A stretch of DNA of 64,000 bases, taken from NCBI GenBank assembly GCA_014871385.1, contig CM026422.1:23181014-23245013 (forward strand). Direction: 5' to 3'. A program made the position numbers and the translations under genes. Below the pieces are notes generated by a model. It did not search any database, was not told the DNA's origin, and saw nothing but the letters and a program-made list of their open reading frames with translations. Below, in pieces: positions 51,947-63,300 of the stretch. Position 1 is the stretch's first letter. Every line of letters begins with the position of its first letter. The stretch is from Ceratodon purpureus. Taxonomy: Eukaryota; Streptophyta; Bryopsida; Pseudoditrichales; Ditrichaceae.

Positions 51947-54911
51947 TCAGAAGTGGCAGGCAGAAGTACCTTGCGCTTGAGCAGCCCGCATCTTCTTGAT
52001 CCTCTCTTGCCACGAAGAGCCAGTTTGCAGAGCAATGATCTGCAAGGAGTTCACAAATCAGAACTTCCTTTTCTTATCAGAAACATTCTATGCTCGAGAA
52101 ACAATAAACTGGAAAGATAAATCTTTAGATAAAGTAGTAGTTCCAAGCGCATGTGAACAACAATTCAAAATCACCGAACATAACAGAAAACTTACGGCCA
52201 TATATGCCTGCATACTACAAAGAATGGACCAATACTTGTGGCAATCCTAGAACGATTCACCATACCTGTTCACTAACGACCCCAGACACTTTAGCTGCAG
52301 CAGTGTCAATATTATCCTCATCGTCAACTCCTCGAGAATCACTGTCCTCCCGTTTCCTCCGGGTTGATCGTCGCTTTGTATCTTTGTCTTCCACAACCAC
52401 AGGAGCGCCAAAGATGGCAGCTTCATGAGCAGCTTGTAGTCGAGCCTCCCTCTTAGCCTACACACAGTGAACCTTTTAAATTGAAAAACCCAAGAACACT
52501 CAATAACGATTACTTGAATTATCAACTTTTCAGCCCTGCAAGTACAATATCTCTGTGAGCATCGACAAGACCGAATTGAGGTTGTTAATTCACCTGTTCA
52601 GTATTGAACAAATGAGAACTTCCAAGATTATCAATATGGGCAGTGTCTGTTGCTGCTCCAGCGCCGTCTGCCATGCATAACAGATTCTCAGAACTCAGAA
52701 GGAAGGGCTCATACGAAAGCAATAAAAGTGCAGGAGAACATCACGAGCATACAAAGGAACACTCACATTTTGGATTCCAGCAGGCCAGGTATCATTAATG
52801 ACATTACACTGTAACCACTAATGTAAACCATTCGTGTGGAACAGGAGCTTATTCTAGCTCTAGGCGAAACCGTAATTATACAACGTGATATATTGGGTCC
52901 GCAGGACGTGAAGATTAATTAATTGCAATGAGAAACTATCCCCATGAAAAAATCGTGGAGAGAATTCTTACCGCCGAGGTAGTCTTGCTTGACATCATCA
53001 TCCAAAGGAGCGTCTTTATTGAAATCAAAACGCTCCCACTCTTCCTCCATACCCTTGCCAGTATCCTTGACAACTGAGATGCAAAAACAGCAAATACATA
53101 CCAAAAGTTTAATCTTACCTCCTATGTTATCCTTGAATTTAATCGAAGCGTCGCAAAGAAACGCATTAAAAGCTGTTGTCTTGGTTGTCTTGGTTATGAA
53201 AAGAATAAGTGCTCAACATGCTTAGAACAGTCATACCTGTTTGAGACAGTTGCAACTTCATCTTGGCTTTCACTTTCTCTGCCGGTGTCTGTAGGTACCC
53301 AAAAAAATCACTCAGTATGAGAAAACCAGTACGACATGTTCTAAAACCAGATTCCATAATTGCCTCCCTCTATCAATTAACGTCGAGGAGAAACTGACCA
53401 CCCACACTTGACAACATCAACGCAGAATACAAAAGTCGATAGCGTACATACTTTATTTCTACATATTGTAGCACTTCATTAATAGACAGATCAAATTTAC
53501 CATAGAATCAAAGCCTGGTATCAACTTCGCCCAGTCTTGGTTCCGCTCAATTCTTCTGGCACTTCTTCTTTCTCTTCTACCAGGGCTCAAACGACTGGTG
53601 TCTTGTCTACGATCTGACCTGCTTCGGTATTGTCTGTCATCCTCCAAGCTCCGGTCCCTAACCCTCCTTCCAGGTGACCCACTTTTCGATCGATCCCTAC
53701 TCTCTTTGTAGTCACGACGACTCCTCTCTCGGGACCTGCTTCTTGAGGTATTCTTTCTCCTGCGATTAGAATCCCTAGACCGGCTTCTCGATCGACTCCT
53801 CCAATCTCTGTGGTGCCTTCGGCTTCTGTCCCTGGACCGGCTTCGTGATCGACTCTTCCGATCCCTATAGTGCCTGTGGCCCCTCTCTCTCGATCGGCTC
53901 CTTGATCGACTCTTCCGATCCCCATAGTATCTTCGGCTCCTATCTCTAGACCGGCTTCTCGATCGGTGTCGATCCTGTCTACTCCTCTTTTCCGAAGGGC
54001 TTCTCGATCGCTCTCTACTCTCACTCCGCCGACTCCTTTCAGACTTGCTGCCACTGCAGTACCGCCTGCTTCTTTCTCTGGAGTGGCTTCGTGACCTGTG
54101 CCGCCTATCCCTCGGAGAGCTTCCTCTAGGCTCACGACTTCGACTTCGCTGCCTGCCTCGCTTTTCTTTCGCCGGGCTCCTAGACCTATCTTTTTTGTCT
54201 CTCCGTTCTCTTCGATCCCTCTCTTCGGAACGGCTCCTTGACCCACTCCTTACACGTTCTGGAGATTTCTTTGACAAACTTGTCCGAGTCTGATCATCAC
54301 CACCCCTGAATGGATGATGATCAAAATTTAAATGAAATACAGGATATCAGAAAACAGGCAGTGAAGAATGCTAGCGGTAAGCAATACACTACAACAGTAT
54401 GCGCAATTCTGATGATTTCGTAAAAGACAGCACAACCTTAACCTAATTTAAACCTGGCCTAAACTCAAACTGCAACAGCGTAACGTACGCATTTCCTTTC
54501 TATAACAACAGCAAATTCATGGCCCAATCACGCACTCTATTACATTCCAAAGCGAACGGTGCCAAGCAAAAAATTGTTACCGAACAACAACACTCACAAA
54601 ACTTACCTCTCCGCCGGTTCTGAAACAGGACGAGGCTCGATCTCCTCCTTCCGTCCCTCCCTCGCCTTGCCCGCGCCAACAAAGCCAACCATCCCATACT
54701 TCCCAGCTGGAGCATCAGCCTGATCCAACTCGCTACTCTTCCCCGCCTCGGCCGCCTTCCCCGCGCCAACAAAACTGATCATCCCATGCTTGGCACCTGC
54801 AGCAGCATTGGTGGAGCTTCCCCCAAACCCTAAACCCTGTTTGAAGAGCGCGGCGTTCCTGCCCTTCCCGAGCAGCTCATTGTAGTAAGCCGCGGCCTTC
54901 TCCTCCTCCAT
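51947..54911 (-). CDS. RS-domain splicing-related protein (SRrp53/RSRC1-like)
   Basis: Arginine/serine-rich nuclear protein, inferred to act in pre-mRNA splicing. Seven coding exons (minus strand): 54911-54607, 54305-53501, 53288-53237, 53073-52972, 52667-52594, 52457-52266, 52039-51947; 1,623 nt, 540 aa, all junctions in frame. The conserved plant N-terminus contains YYNELLGKGRNAALFKQGLG, followed by two FVGAGKA-type repeats. The RS domain (about 105-360) is dense in RSRSRS, partly as 60-bp tandem units. The conserved C-terminal part has IPGFDSM, VKAKMKLQLSQT, EWERFDFNKDAPLDDD, KREARLQAAHEAAIFGAP and SSWQERIKKM, in an order I recall from plant proteins annotated as serine/arginine-related protein 53-like. 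Family naming is from memory and less certain than the gene model. ATG 54911 is the first in-frame ATG. Confidence 0.85.
53750..53990 (-). repeat. 60-bp tandem repeat inside the RS-domain exon
   Basis: About four units encode 20-residue blocks of the type SRSRSRSRDRSRRYYGDRK, differing by substitutions. This explains part of the RS-domain length and may vary between strains. Confidence 0.7.
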
Positions 54912-55678
54912 CCCTCCCTCCCCCACCCGCAACGCGACCCCCGAATCACTCACTCAATCTCCCAACAACTCCTCCCCATCACTCCACTCGAATCCACAAA
55001 CCCTAAACCCCACAAATCATCAACCCAGGCATAGTCACACCAAACACCAGCAATCCCAAAAACCCACCACGGGATTCAAGCGAGAGCGGCAAATCTGCTC
55101 CAATTCCTCCGAAATCGAAGCAGCATGGCAGCTCTGGGATGCGAATTTTAAGTGTCTGCGGCAGCTTGCGATGGATCGGAACTTCGGAGAGCTGATCGAA
55201 TTCGAATGCTCAACGTTAGTAACTTGCTCAACGTTAGTAACTTACTACTGGGCATGGCCACTGCTCATCATCCGTTTCGAATTGCTACGTTTTGAGGAGC
55301 AGCTGATGTGGCACAACGCCTTGTCATCATTTGTTGACTTAAACGTTGGTAAGGTTAGACTTTTATGTTGAAGTAAAAATTAAAGTATAATAGAAAAGTA
55401 GTTTTTTTTATAAAAACTACAAAGATATTGTTATTTTGATATGTCTATAAAGTCCTAAGGTTGAGAGGAGAATTGATTATTAATTTATTTATATAAATTT
55501 AAATATATTTGTATGTATATGTGTATTGTAATAAGTTGCTTCTTTGGTTGTGGTGGTGAATAATCTTGGTGGGGAGGACATTGTCAACATTGTCAACATG
55601 GCTTGATAAGAGGCTGGTTGGTCGACGGGTATTGCCAACTTCTCGCAACGATTATATCGTTGTTGTAATTCACTTACG
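54912..55678. promoter_or_regulatory. Divergent promoter region between RS gene and F-box gene
   Basis: The two flanking genes start head to head about 770 bp apart. The first ~170 bp next to the RS gene is C-rich on the plus strand and is probably its 5' UTR. A small direct repeat (CTCAACGTTAGTAACTT, twice) lies at about 55,208-55,242. No specific factor site is claimed. Confidence 0.45.
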
Positions 55679-57016
55679 ATGTTAGAAAGATGGTTCAGAA
55701 GACTTAAACCCATCCAAATCAAAAGTAGCAATCGTGTTCAAGAAGGTGCAAATGGTGGAGACAATAATCTAGGTTTTTTGGGTCGGCATAACTCAATATT
55801 CACAATCTACAGTGTTGAGCAGCCTATAATGGCTACAAACTGGGATACTCTACCGGATGACGTACACAACAGTATCCTCAATAAACTAGAGTTCAAAGAT
55901 CTATTCCGTTGCAAAACATTGTCACAGGCGTGGAAGATACGCATAGAAAGTGACGATTACTGTCGGTTGCGGGGAGAGACTTCTTCTCAAGAAGGTTCAT
56001 TCACAGCTATATGTTATGACATTGTGGACAACACTTGGCAATGTTTTGGATATGATTTGCATTTAAAATCTTGGAGATTGCTGCCGCCTTTTTGGTACCT
56101 CCCACCTCCAGATGCTCAGTATTCCAAGGAGTATTTTATCACTGGCCATCACAGCCTCATGTGTGCTCAAGTTTCCAAAGTGCCCAAACAATGTTTACTG
56201 GTAGTGTTCAACCCCTTGACTGGTAAAAAAAGGGTTCTTCCACCTTTGTTATATCCGAGAAATCCAAAGCTCGTTCACATCTCAGTCCGCTCTACAGCAA
56301 AGTTCTATACAATAGTAGTTGTTGGAAGTTCATCCAAGAGTGAGAAGCATCTAGCAAAGAAAGTGGAAGTATTTCACTCTACCACTTCCAAATGGACAGA
56401 AGCAAGCGACCTTCCTGGTCCCGTGTTTGGGCTGAACCACTACCAAGCAGGTGTAAGCTTGAACGGAGTATTATACATCATTGCATTTTTGGATGGCAAT
56501 GGCCGCAGAGGTATAGTAGCATTTGACATGGAGAATGGGAAGTGGTTGGAGGATATGGCCTGTGCAACCCCATTTGCTTCGCTCTCAGCCACTTTACAAC
56601 TGGTTGAGTGCAACGGGAAGGTGCACTTGTATTCAATGCAAATGCATAGGGGATTATTTCGTCAGTGCTTTCATGTGCTTGAAAGACCAAGCCTGAAAGG
56701 AAAAGCAAGGGCTTGGCATTGGAGGGAAGTGATTCAAGTGACGGAATATTTTGGCCAAATGAATGTTTTAAGTAAGTATTCATGTGTGAGCTTCGGAGAT
56801 GGGAAGCTGTGCGTGTTCGACACTCTAAGTCGCAATGGAGTGGTGTATGACATGCGAGATGGGAAGGAAGTTTCGATTTTGGAAGCACCATTTGACAAGG
56901 GAGAAAAGTATTTCACCTTGAATCCCGCATCGTTCAGTCTTCAGCCCAACTTTGACAGCAATCCATGGATGTCATCAGTTGTTGAGACAATATCAATACA
57001 GAGCAACCAACTATAA
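55679..57016 (+). CDS. F-box/kelch-repeat protein
   Basis: Probable SCF E3-ligase substrate adaptor. It is a single-exon frame of up to 445 aa. An F-box lies at about 51-95: TLPDDVHNSILNKLEFKDLF, then a C-K-x-L-S-x-x-W core (RCKTLSQAWK). The rest has kelch-like blades: a NPLTGKKRVLPP motif near 180, VEVFHSTTSKWTEASDLPGP near 230, then GVSLNGVLYIIAF, GIVAFDMENGKWLEDM and LVECNGKVHLYSM. The first ATG is 55679; an in-frame ATG at 55829 sits directly before the F-box and gives 395 aa. That position is more usual for the family, so the start is uncertain. Intronless F-box/kelch genes are common in plants. The substrate is unknown. Confidence 0.85.
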   Translation: MLERWFRRLKPIQIKSSNRVQEGANGGDNNLGFLGRHNSIFTIYSVEQPIMATNWDTLPDDVHNSILNKLEFKDLFRCKTLSQAWKIRIESDDYCRLRGETSSQEGSFTAICYDIVDNTWQCFGYDLHLKSWRLLPPFWYLPPPDAQYSKEYFITGHHSLMCAQVSKVPKQCLLVVFNPLTGKKRVLPPLLYPRNPKLVHISVRSTAKFYTIVVVGSSSKSEKHLAKKVEVFHSTTSKWTEASDLPGPVFGLNHYQAGVSLNGVLYIIAFLDGNGRRGIVAFDMENGKWLEDMACATPFASLSATLQLVECNGKVHLYSMQMHRGLFRQCFHVLERPSLKGKARAWHWREVIQVTEYFGQMNVLSKYSCVSFGDGKLCVFDTLSRNGVVYDMRDGKEVSILEAPFDKGEKYFTLNPASFSLQPNFDSNPWMSSVVETISIQSNQL

Positions 57017-59225
57017 TTCTTTGTATGTAATTCTGATGTGTACTTGGTAACATTCCATAGAAAGAAAATGCATTTTCAAGGCTATCTTGAGAATCATTAT
57101 AAATTCAAAACATGGATATTCTTCTGCGCTCTAGCAACAAAATCTTTTGATATGGAGATAGAAAGTGATATCAATCCAATTAAAGTAGCTAATTTAGTTG
57201 GAGTCTAGCCAAGGTAGACACTCACAATGTGGATTGAGCTGATGAGATTATATGTTGATATGTAGAGAGAAAAGCAGAGCTCCACATAATTTTGTGGATG
57301 ATTTCAATGAATGATTTTGGGTGTAAGCACAGTAAAGTGGACCACAAAGTGACACATGTGATCATTTGGAAGTGATTATGAAGTGTGCTGTTTTTCAAAG
57401 CTCAAATCTAATTTTGAGCATTTTGGTTTAGTTTTTGAGCATTTTAGTCACGTTTTCGGGTGTCACAAGGTATCTTGTTTGCATCTTCATGAAGAAAAGA
57501 TCTTCAATTGAAACTTAATTTGACCACTAATTCGAAATCATGAAAATTAAATTTTCCAAAGTCTTAATTTCTTCATTTGGTGCCATTTATTGTCTTTAGA
57601 GGATGTTTTTTCCAAATTAAAAAACAATGTTTGGTGAAAAAAAAGTGACAAAAAGTATCGCGGAAAAGACCCTCCTAAAAACATCCTTGCAATACTTTTG
57701 GAATCCTAGATCAAACAATGAGTATATGAATTGTCTAAAATAGAATACATCTTAAACATACAGAGGGCACCACTTCATCAAAAGTGATTTTTAGATAGTT
57801 TTTGATTCTTTTATAGCCACTTTTTCAAATGACTGCATTCTGTTTGCTTGGGTTTAAAGCCCTCATACAATAACTTTAAAGTGTCTACTTTTCATGAAAC
57901 TTTTTCAAGTTGTACAAAAACAAGTTGAGAATCTATATTAGCAAAAAAATTGACTTCAATTACATCTTTCCATCACTTTTGTGCAGTTTTTGCAAAAAGG
58001 CTGAAATTGACAAATAGATAAATGCTTTTTTGGTACACTTTACCATGCTTACACCCTTTCAAAAGGAAATGTTCTTCCAAGATTAGAGGAAGCATGTTAG
58101 ATTTCAGTTGCAAATTCAGAGTGCTTGACATCCCAAATGCATATTGATCATCAAAAGCAGAAGTTTTTGTAATTCATGTTCAAAGTGATAGAAAGTTTAA
58201 CAACAAAAGTTTGTCAAGAGCCTCAAAAATTGTCAAGTGATATGCACATTAGGCATTCAGAAGCAAGTAGCTATCTAATTTAGCAAATGGTTATCATGTC
58301 CGATCTAGGATCACGAATTCCTCTTCGGCTACGATGACTAGATAAAAACCTCCTTCTCCCGAAATCAATGTCATCCAACCTACATCATTCACTCTATACT
58401 TTAACTCTCAAACCCTTATTGCTCCATTTGAGTAATTGCATCTTTTTGTTGAGCCGTCGTTGCTTGGAAGCAATTTCATTCGTCAATAAGCGCATCGAGA
58501 GCAACGTAAGAAGCTCCACAAATTCGATGCAGAGTTCATTTGCTCGCAATTTCATTGCATAAACGGGCCATTGCGTTATTTTGTCTTTAGTCGATCGAAT
58601 AGCATGTCTATTGACAAAAGATGTTGTTAGGCAAGTGGAAGTATGCAACATCGGAAGCTAGCCAGGAGTCTAAAGTTGATCAAGTAGCGGAGGCCGCAAC
58701 CATTCTTTTCCATGCTCCGATTGATGATACAACGTCCCCTTCTAAACATGTCACGGTGAATGGCAACGAGGAAGTAGACGACACCGCTTATAGAGATGAT
58801 GGAACAGTTCCAGTAGAGCAAAGTAATGTCGATCAGAGTCCACGTCGTTCTCCTGACAACACGCAAGCAGCATTAGCAGTCATCCCTTTACCAATTCCTT
58901 TCCAGTCGTGGTAGGAGCAACAATTCCATCTTCCACGATCAAGGTTGCTAGACTACAAGGACGATGTTGAGATGCCATTTGGTGTCCTAAAACCAACCAC
59001 TTAAGCAGTTTAGGGTATTTTGAACAATGGTGAATTCTAAAAAAAAATATGAGTGGCTTCGAAATAGGATTTCAAAAAGACCTGGAAAAAAATGCAACAA
59101 GAAATATGCATTTCTCAATTTTCTACAGAATTCCAAAATGCAAAGTAACCTATGACCCAATTCCAATCACATGCTCTAATGTACAAACGAGGTACATCTG
59201 TTTTTCAAAATCTAGAAATTTGGCC
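57017..59225. other. Intergenic DNA with a possible retroelement fragment
   Basis: AT-rich. A 97-codon plus-strand frame at 58621-58914 is acidic and ends with QSPRRSPDNTQ-like sequence, reminiscent of the linker between integrase and reverse transcriptase in copia polyproteins. No integrase or reverse transcriptase motif is visible, so this is a weak suggestion. Confidence 0.3.
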
Positions 59226-59544
59226 TGATCGGGTTTGGAAAATCTACGATCGGTTTTGGAAAATCTATTCATCGGTTTTGAGGAATCTACTTATAGGTTT
59301 TGGGGAATCTACTGATCGCTTTTGAGGAATCTACTAATCCGTTTCGGGGAATCTAGTAATCGGTTTTTGGGAATCTAGTGATCGGTTTTGGAAATCTACT
59401 GAAAGGTTTTGGAGAATCTAGTGATTGGTTTTGGGGAATCTACTGATCGGTTTTGGAGAATCTAGTGATTGGTTTTGGGGAATCTACTGATCGGTTTTGG
59501 GGAATCTGCTGATCGGTTTTGGGGAATCTACTCATCGGTATTGG
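59226..59544 (+). repeat. 22-bp minisatellite, about 14 units, upstream of the TNL
   Basis: The consensus unit is ATCGGTTTTGGGGAATCTAC plus TG. Units 9-12 alternate as pairs (TGGAGAATCTAGTGATTGG then TGGGGAATCTACTGATCGG), so a 44-bp higher-order repeat has formed locally. Confidence 0.9.
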
Positions 59545-60364
59545 TAGCTATGGAAGTGGGAACCTTGGTCCGCCAAGTGTGGAGTTTGAGACAGTGTCGG
59601 TAGGCAGTAGTCGGACCATCAGTAGTCGGGCGATGGAGGATGGCACGAGGCAGAGTTCTCGATCGCGTTTGAAGCCTGGAGCGATGGATCACAGTGCACA
59701 CAAGCTTGTATATATCATATCACAGTGCTCCACTCTCCAGATCTGCTCCATATCTGGGCCGGTGGTTTACGCTCTACTTGAAGCTGCACTGTAGCTGAAT
59801 CGGTGTGGAAGTCGAGGCCGTGAATGGCAGATTGGGAGGATCCATCAGAGCTCTCAGGTGATCAGATCTTTCTGCATAGACTAGTGCACATGAGTATCCG
59901 ATGCTGTGTATGTTGTGAGGCTTGTGAGCATTTTGACCCGTCTTCCGAGTTGTGGAAGTTCTGGATTTTCTAGATGTTCTAGGTTTCTAGGGTTTGTAGT
60001 TGGATGGCTGATGATTGGATTTTCACGTCGTCTCTGGGTTTGTAATTTAATCCGGGACCTGGATTTCCTCTAAGATTCTTGTCTTTGTAGCCAATTCTGT
60101 CTGACCAAGTTTCTTAACATGGGCTCTAACTTTGATAGGGGCTCCATGGTATGTAGTAAACATTAGGATGTGCTGTAAATGGGACTGACTGCTTATGAGT
60201 CTGCAATATTGGTAATGTTACAAGTTTTCTCTCTACTCGTTGCAGTTAGTGGCTGGTACGTAGTTGGAAACCAGGATTGCTTCGCCAGGTTCTAACTTGG
60301 TCTGATTCGAAGCGGCAATAATTTCAAACATGACAGCAATTAACTAGCCCTGTGGGAGGGCATT
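59545..60364 (+). promoter_or_regulatory. Upstream region of the TNL gene
   Basis: About 800 bp between the minisatellite and the first codon of the receptor gene. It is probably promoter and 5' UTR, perhaps with a 5' UTR intron. A 91-codon frame starting in the repeat has no recognisable content. Confidence 0.4.
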
Positions 60365-60392
60365 ATGGAGATGTGGGAGGGCATTATGGAGA
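60351..60392 (+). repeat. Perfect 21-bp tandem duplication at the TNL start codon
   Basis: A 21-base unit (TGTGGGAGGGCATTATGGAG plus A) occurs twice back to back. It is in frame (seven codons) and creates three in-frame ATGs, at 60365, 60371 and 60386. Confidence 0.95.
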
Positions 60393-63300
60393 AGCGTAAG
60401 AAGCGCAAGCGCGACCACGAAATTCTTCAGCAAGAGCTGGACTGTTCGCAGTCGGCATCCTCCTCCATAACGTGATTTTCTGCCTTTCGATTTCTCCATG
60501 CCAAGGAATGTGGGTCGTGAGTATCAAGATGAGAAGCATAGAACTGGAAGCATATAATATCATAATGTATTTTATATTGAAGCATGATGTCTATCTAGTC
60601 CTCAATGTTGTCTTTTCAGTTCCTTTGTTCCCGTGAATAAGAACTTCAAGTTGACATGCATGGTTCTTTAGTGTATTGGGCAATGCCCAATGAAGTATTG
60701 GTGCTGATTTTGGGGCTTCAATTTCAGGAATATCTGCTTGGAACCCGAGCATAGGATTTTTTTAAGTCACAGCGGTGCCCAAAAGAATTTCACATCGCAG
60801 CTATGCGAGGACCTGATACGAGTGAGTCACTTCCCGTTTTTCGACAAACGCCTAGATAGTTTGCCTAAAGGTGAAGAGTTTCCTCCACTGCTCTTGAAGG
60901 CAGCGCGGCAATGTCGGCTTGCGATACTTGTTTTGTCAGAAGAGTTCTTCACCCGCTCCAAGTGGCCCATGATAGAGCTGAGCGAGTTCGTGCAAGCACA
61001 AGCAGCAGACAACCGTAGCCTCAAACTTCTGCCTCTGTACTTTGGGCTGAAACTGAACGAACTCAAGGATGCAGGGAATCAGAAGCGCTGGCGAGAAACA
61101 TGGGAAAGATGGGCCGAAGGAGATGATAGAATTGATGTGGGAAAATGGGTCCAGGCTTTGTCCCGGGTATTGGGTCCAGTTAATGGAATGGAGTATGATG
61201 GCGTGGATGAAGTGGCCTTCAGGAAGAATGTGGTGGCAGCTGTTTGCAAATCGATTCCACCAGATGTGAAATACGATGTATCTCATGTTCAAGCGCTGCC
61301 GCGGTTGTGTAAGGTGATATTTAAGCTCCTGCTACTTTCTTCATTGAGTATTGTTGCCTGCATGGTTTTGAATATTTTTGGCTAAGTGTGTAAAGCACGA
61401 GGTTCGTACATTAATTTCAGTTGTTGTAGTAACAGTTGATTCAAATGAGAGGGTTTTGCATCAATGTTTTTTTCTATTTGAGTGCATGAATTTCAGTATT
61501 TAGATTTTCATTTATCTAGTAGTATTGATGACTTTGGTAATTTGATTACGTTTAGGATTCTAAAGAAATGTTTTTCGGAAGCGGATGTTTGCAGAGCTTA
61601 TGAACAAATTCTAGTTTGATAATCCGAATTATGGTTGTGCTTGTACACTTCACAGGCAGTAAGTGAGAAAATGGACGAAATTCGTGGACGAGCTGGGTGT
61701 CGAGTGCTAGGATTATTTGGCATGGCAGGTATGGGTAAGACCACCCTGTCAAAGGCTCTGTGCAGTGAAAATTTTGGGGATTTTGGTGGGAGAGTATGTC
61801 ATGTAGAGTTCAGTGGCAATAATTACGTGGAGCTACGGAAGAAAGTTCTTCGAGAACTGACCGGGGCCAGTCAAGAGCATGTGCCTAATGAAGCTGACAA
61901 GGTATGAAGTGCGTACTTCTGCGTGAGATTGATGCACGAACAGAATTATATCCGACTTGGATTATGTACTTTTAGGTAAATAGTCTGGTAGTAATTTTTG
62001 AGGATAAGAGAGTTCAAAATATCATGATTTAAAGATAAGAGATTGCAAAATGCTTTAATTTTCAGTACTTTTGTTTTGTAGACAATGAATCTTTGAGAGT
62101 GGAAGTTATAAGGCAGTAGTTTTCTGATGGTTGTTTCTAATGTCTGTGTGTTTATGCATACATTGAGGGCTACATGCAACATTGATGTGGCTAATAATTC
62201 GGTGGTAGAGTTAGGTCCTGCCTCTCTACAGTTTGAATTTGTGAAAATTGCTATAAAAAGAGGGACCTACTTCAATAATGTGTGAGATCAAGCCTATCTA
62301 ACAGTGTTGAAATCCAAAAGTCTTGACTTGAAATTTACTTGATTTGAACAGCTTTTGTATATGTTGAAGAGTCGCATGCATCATCAGAGGGTGTTCTCTA
62401 TCTTCGACAACGTGCTATCGGAAGATGACATTGATGAAGTGAAGATGTACCTGGACATTGAGTACCTACAAAATAGCAAGGTGCTTGTGACAGCACGGTC
62501 CCTCGATGTTCTGAAGAGTTTAGGACTAAGGGAATGTGATTGCATGGGGACGCCAGAATTGGAGGAGCATGATGCAACCAGTGCATTACTTTACTATGCA
62601 GGATGTAATCACAAGGACTTCAACAAAAGGCAACTGGATATCATCAAAAGATGTGTGGAAGTATGTAAATTCACCAAGACTGATATAGGTGGTTCAGAAT
62701 GTGGATCAAGCGCCCATCACTATTTGCCATTGGCTTTGAAGGTCTGGGGGACTCAGTTAGGACATGTTAGTAAAGATCCGATGAGCTGGGTTGAAAGCTT
62801 GAAGACCTTGAACGAACACAAGTTCAACCATTTTAGGGAGCGAGTTCATCCTCTTTTCTCTCTTCTGAGACAAGGATACGACAAATTGGATGTACAGGAA
62901 CAACGCATATTCTTGGACTTGGCTATCTTCTTTCCTCGGCGTTCTCCTTTCGGCTCCACGGATTACAGCATTGTGGAATGGTTGAGCATCATCCATGGAT
63001 GCTCGAAAGGTAGCATTGGACGCAGTGTAAGTCATGTGTGCTACTGTGATGAAGTGATTTAAGTTTGTGATGGTTGATTAGATGTGATCTTCCAATATAT
63101 GTTCTGTTACATATCCAGTAGGATACTCTCCTACTTTAGGGTCATGGCTTTAGTTTGTGCTAGTTTGTGCGAGTGTGAGTGTAAAACTTATTCGTGGAAT
63201 TTTAGAAAAATTGACGCCCTGCTTGGCATTTGAGTTGCAGCTAAACGCTCTCAGGAGGAAGGCACTTCTGGAGGATTCTGTCAAAGATGGCTTGGCATTT

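Noticed and set aside
60738..61385. TIR-only protein starting and ending within this frame
   Set aside because: The frame has no ATG at its start, an acceptor precedes it and a donor at 61313 joins it in phase to the NB-ARC exon.
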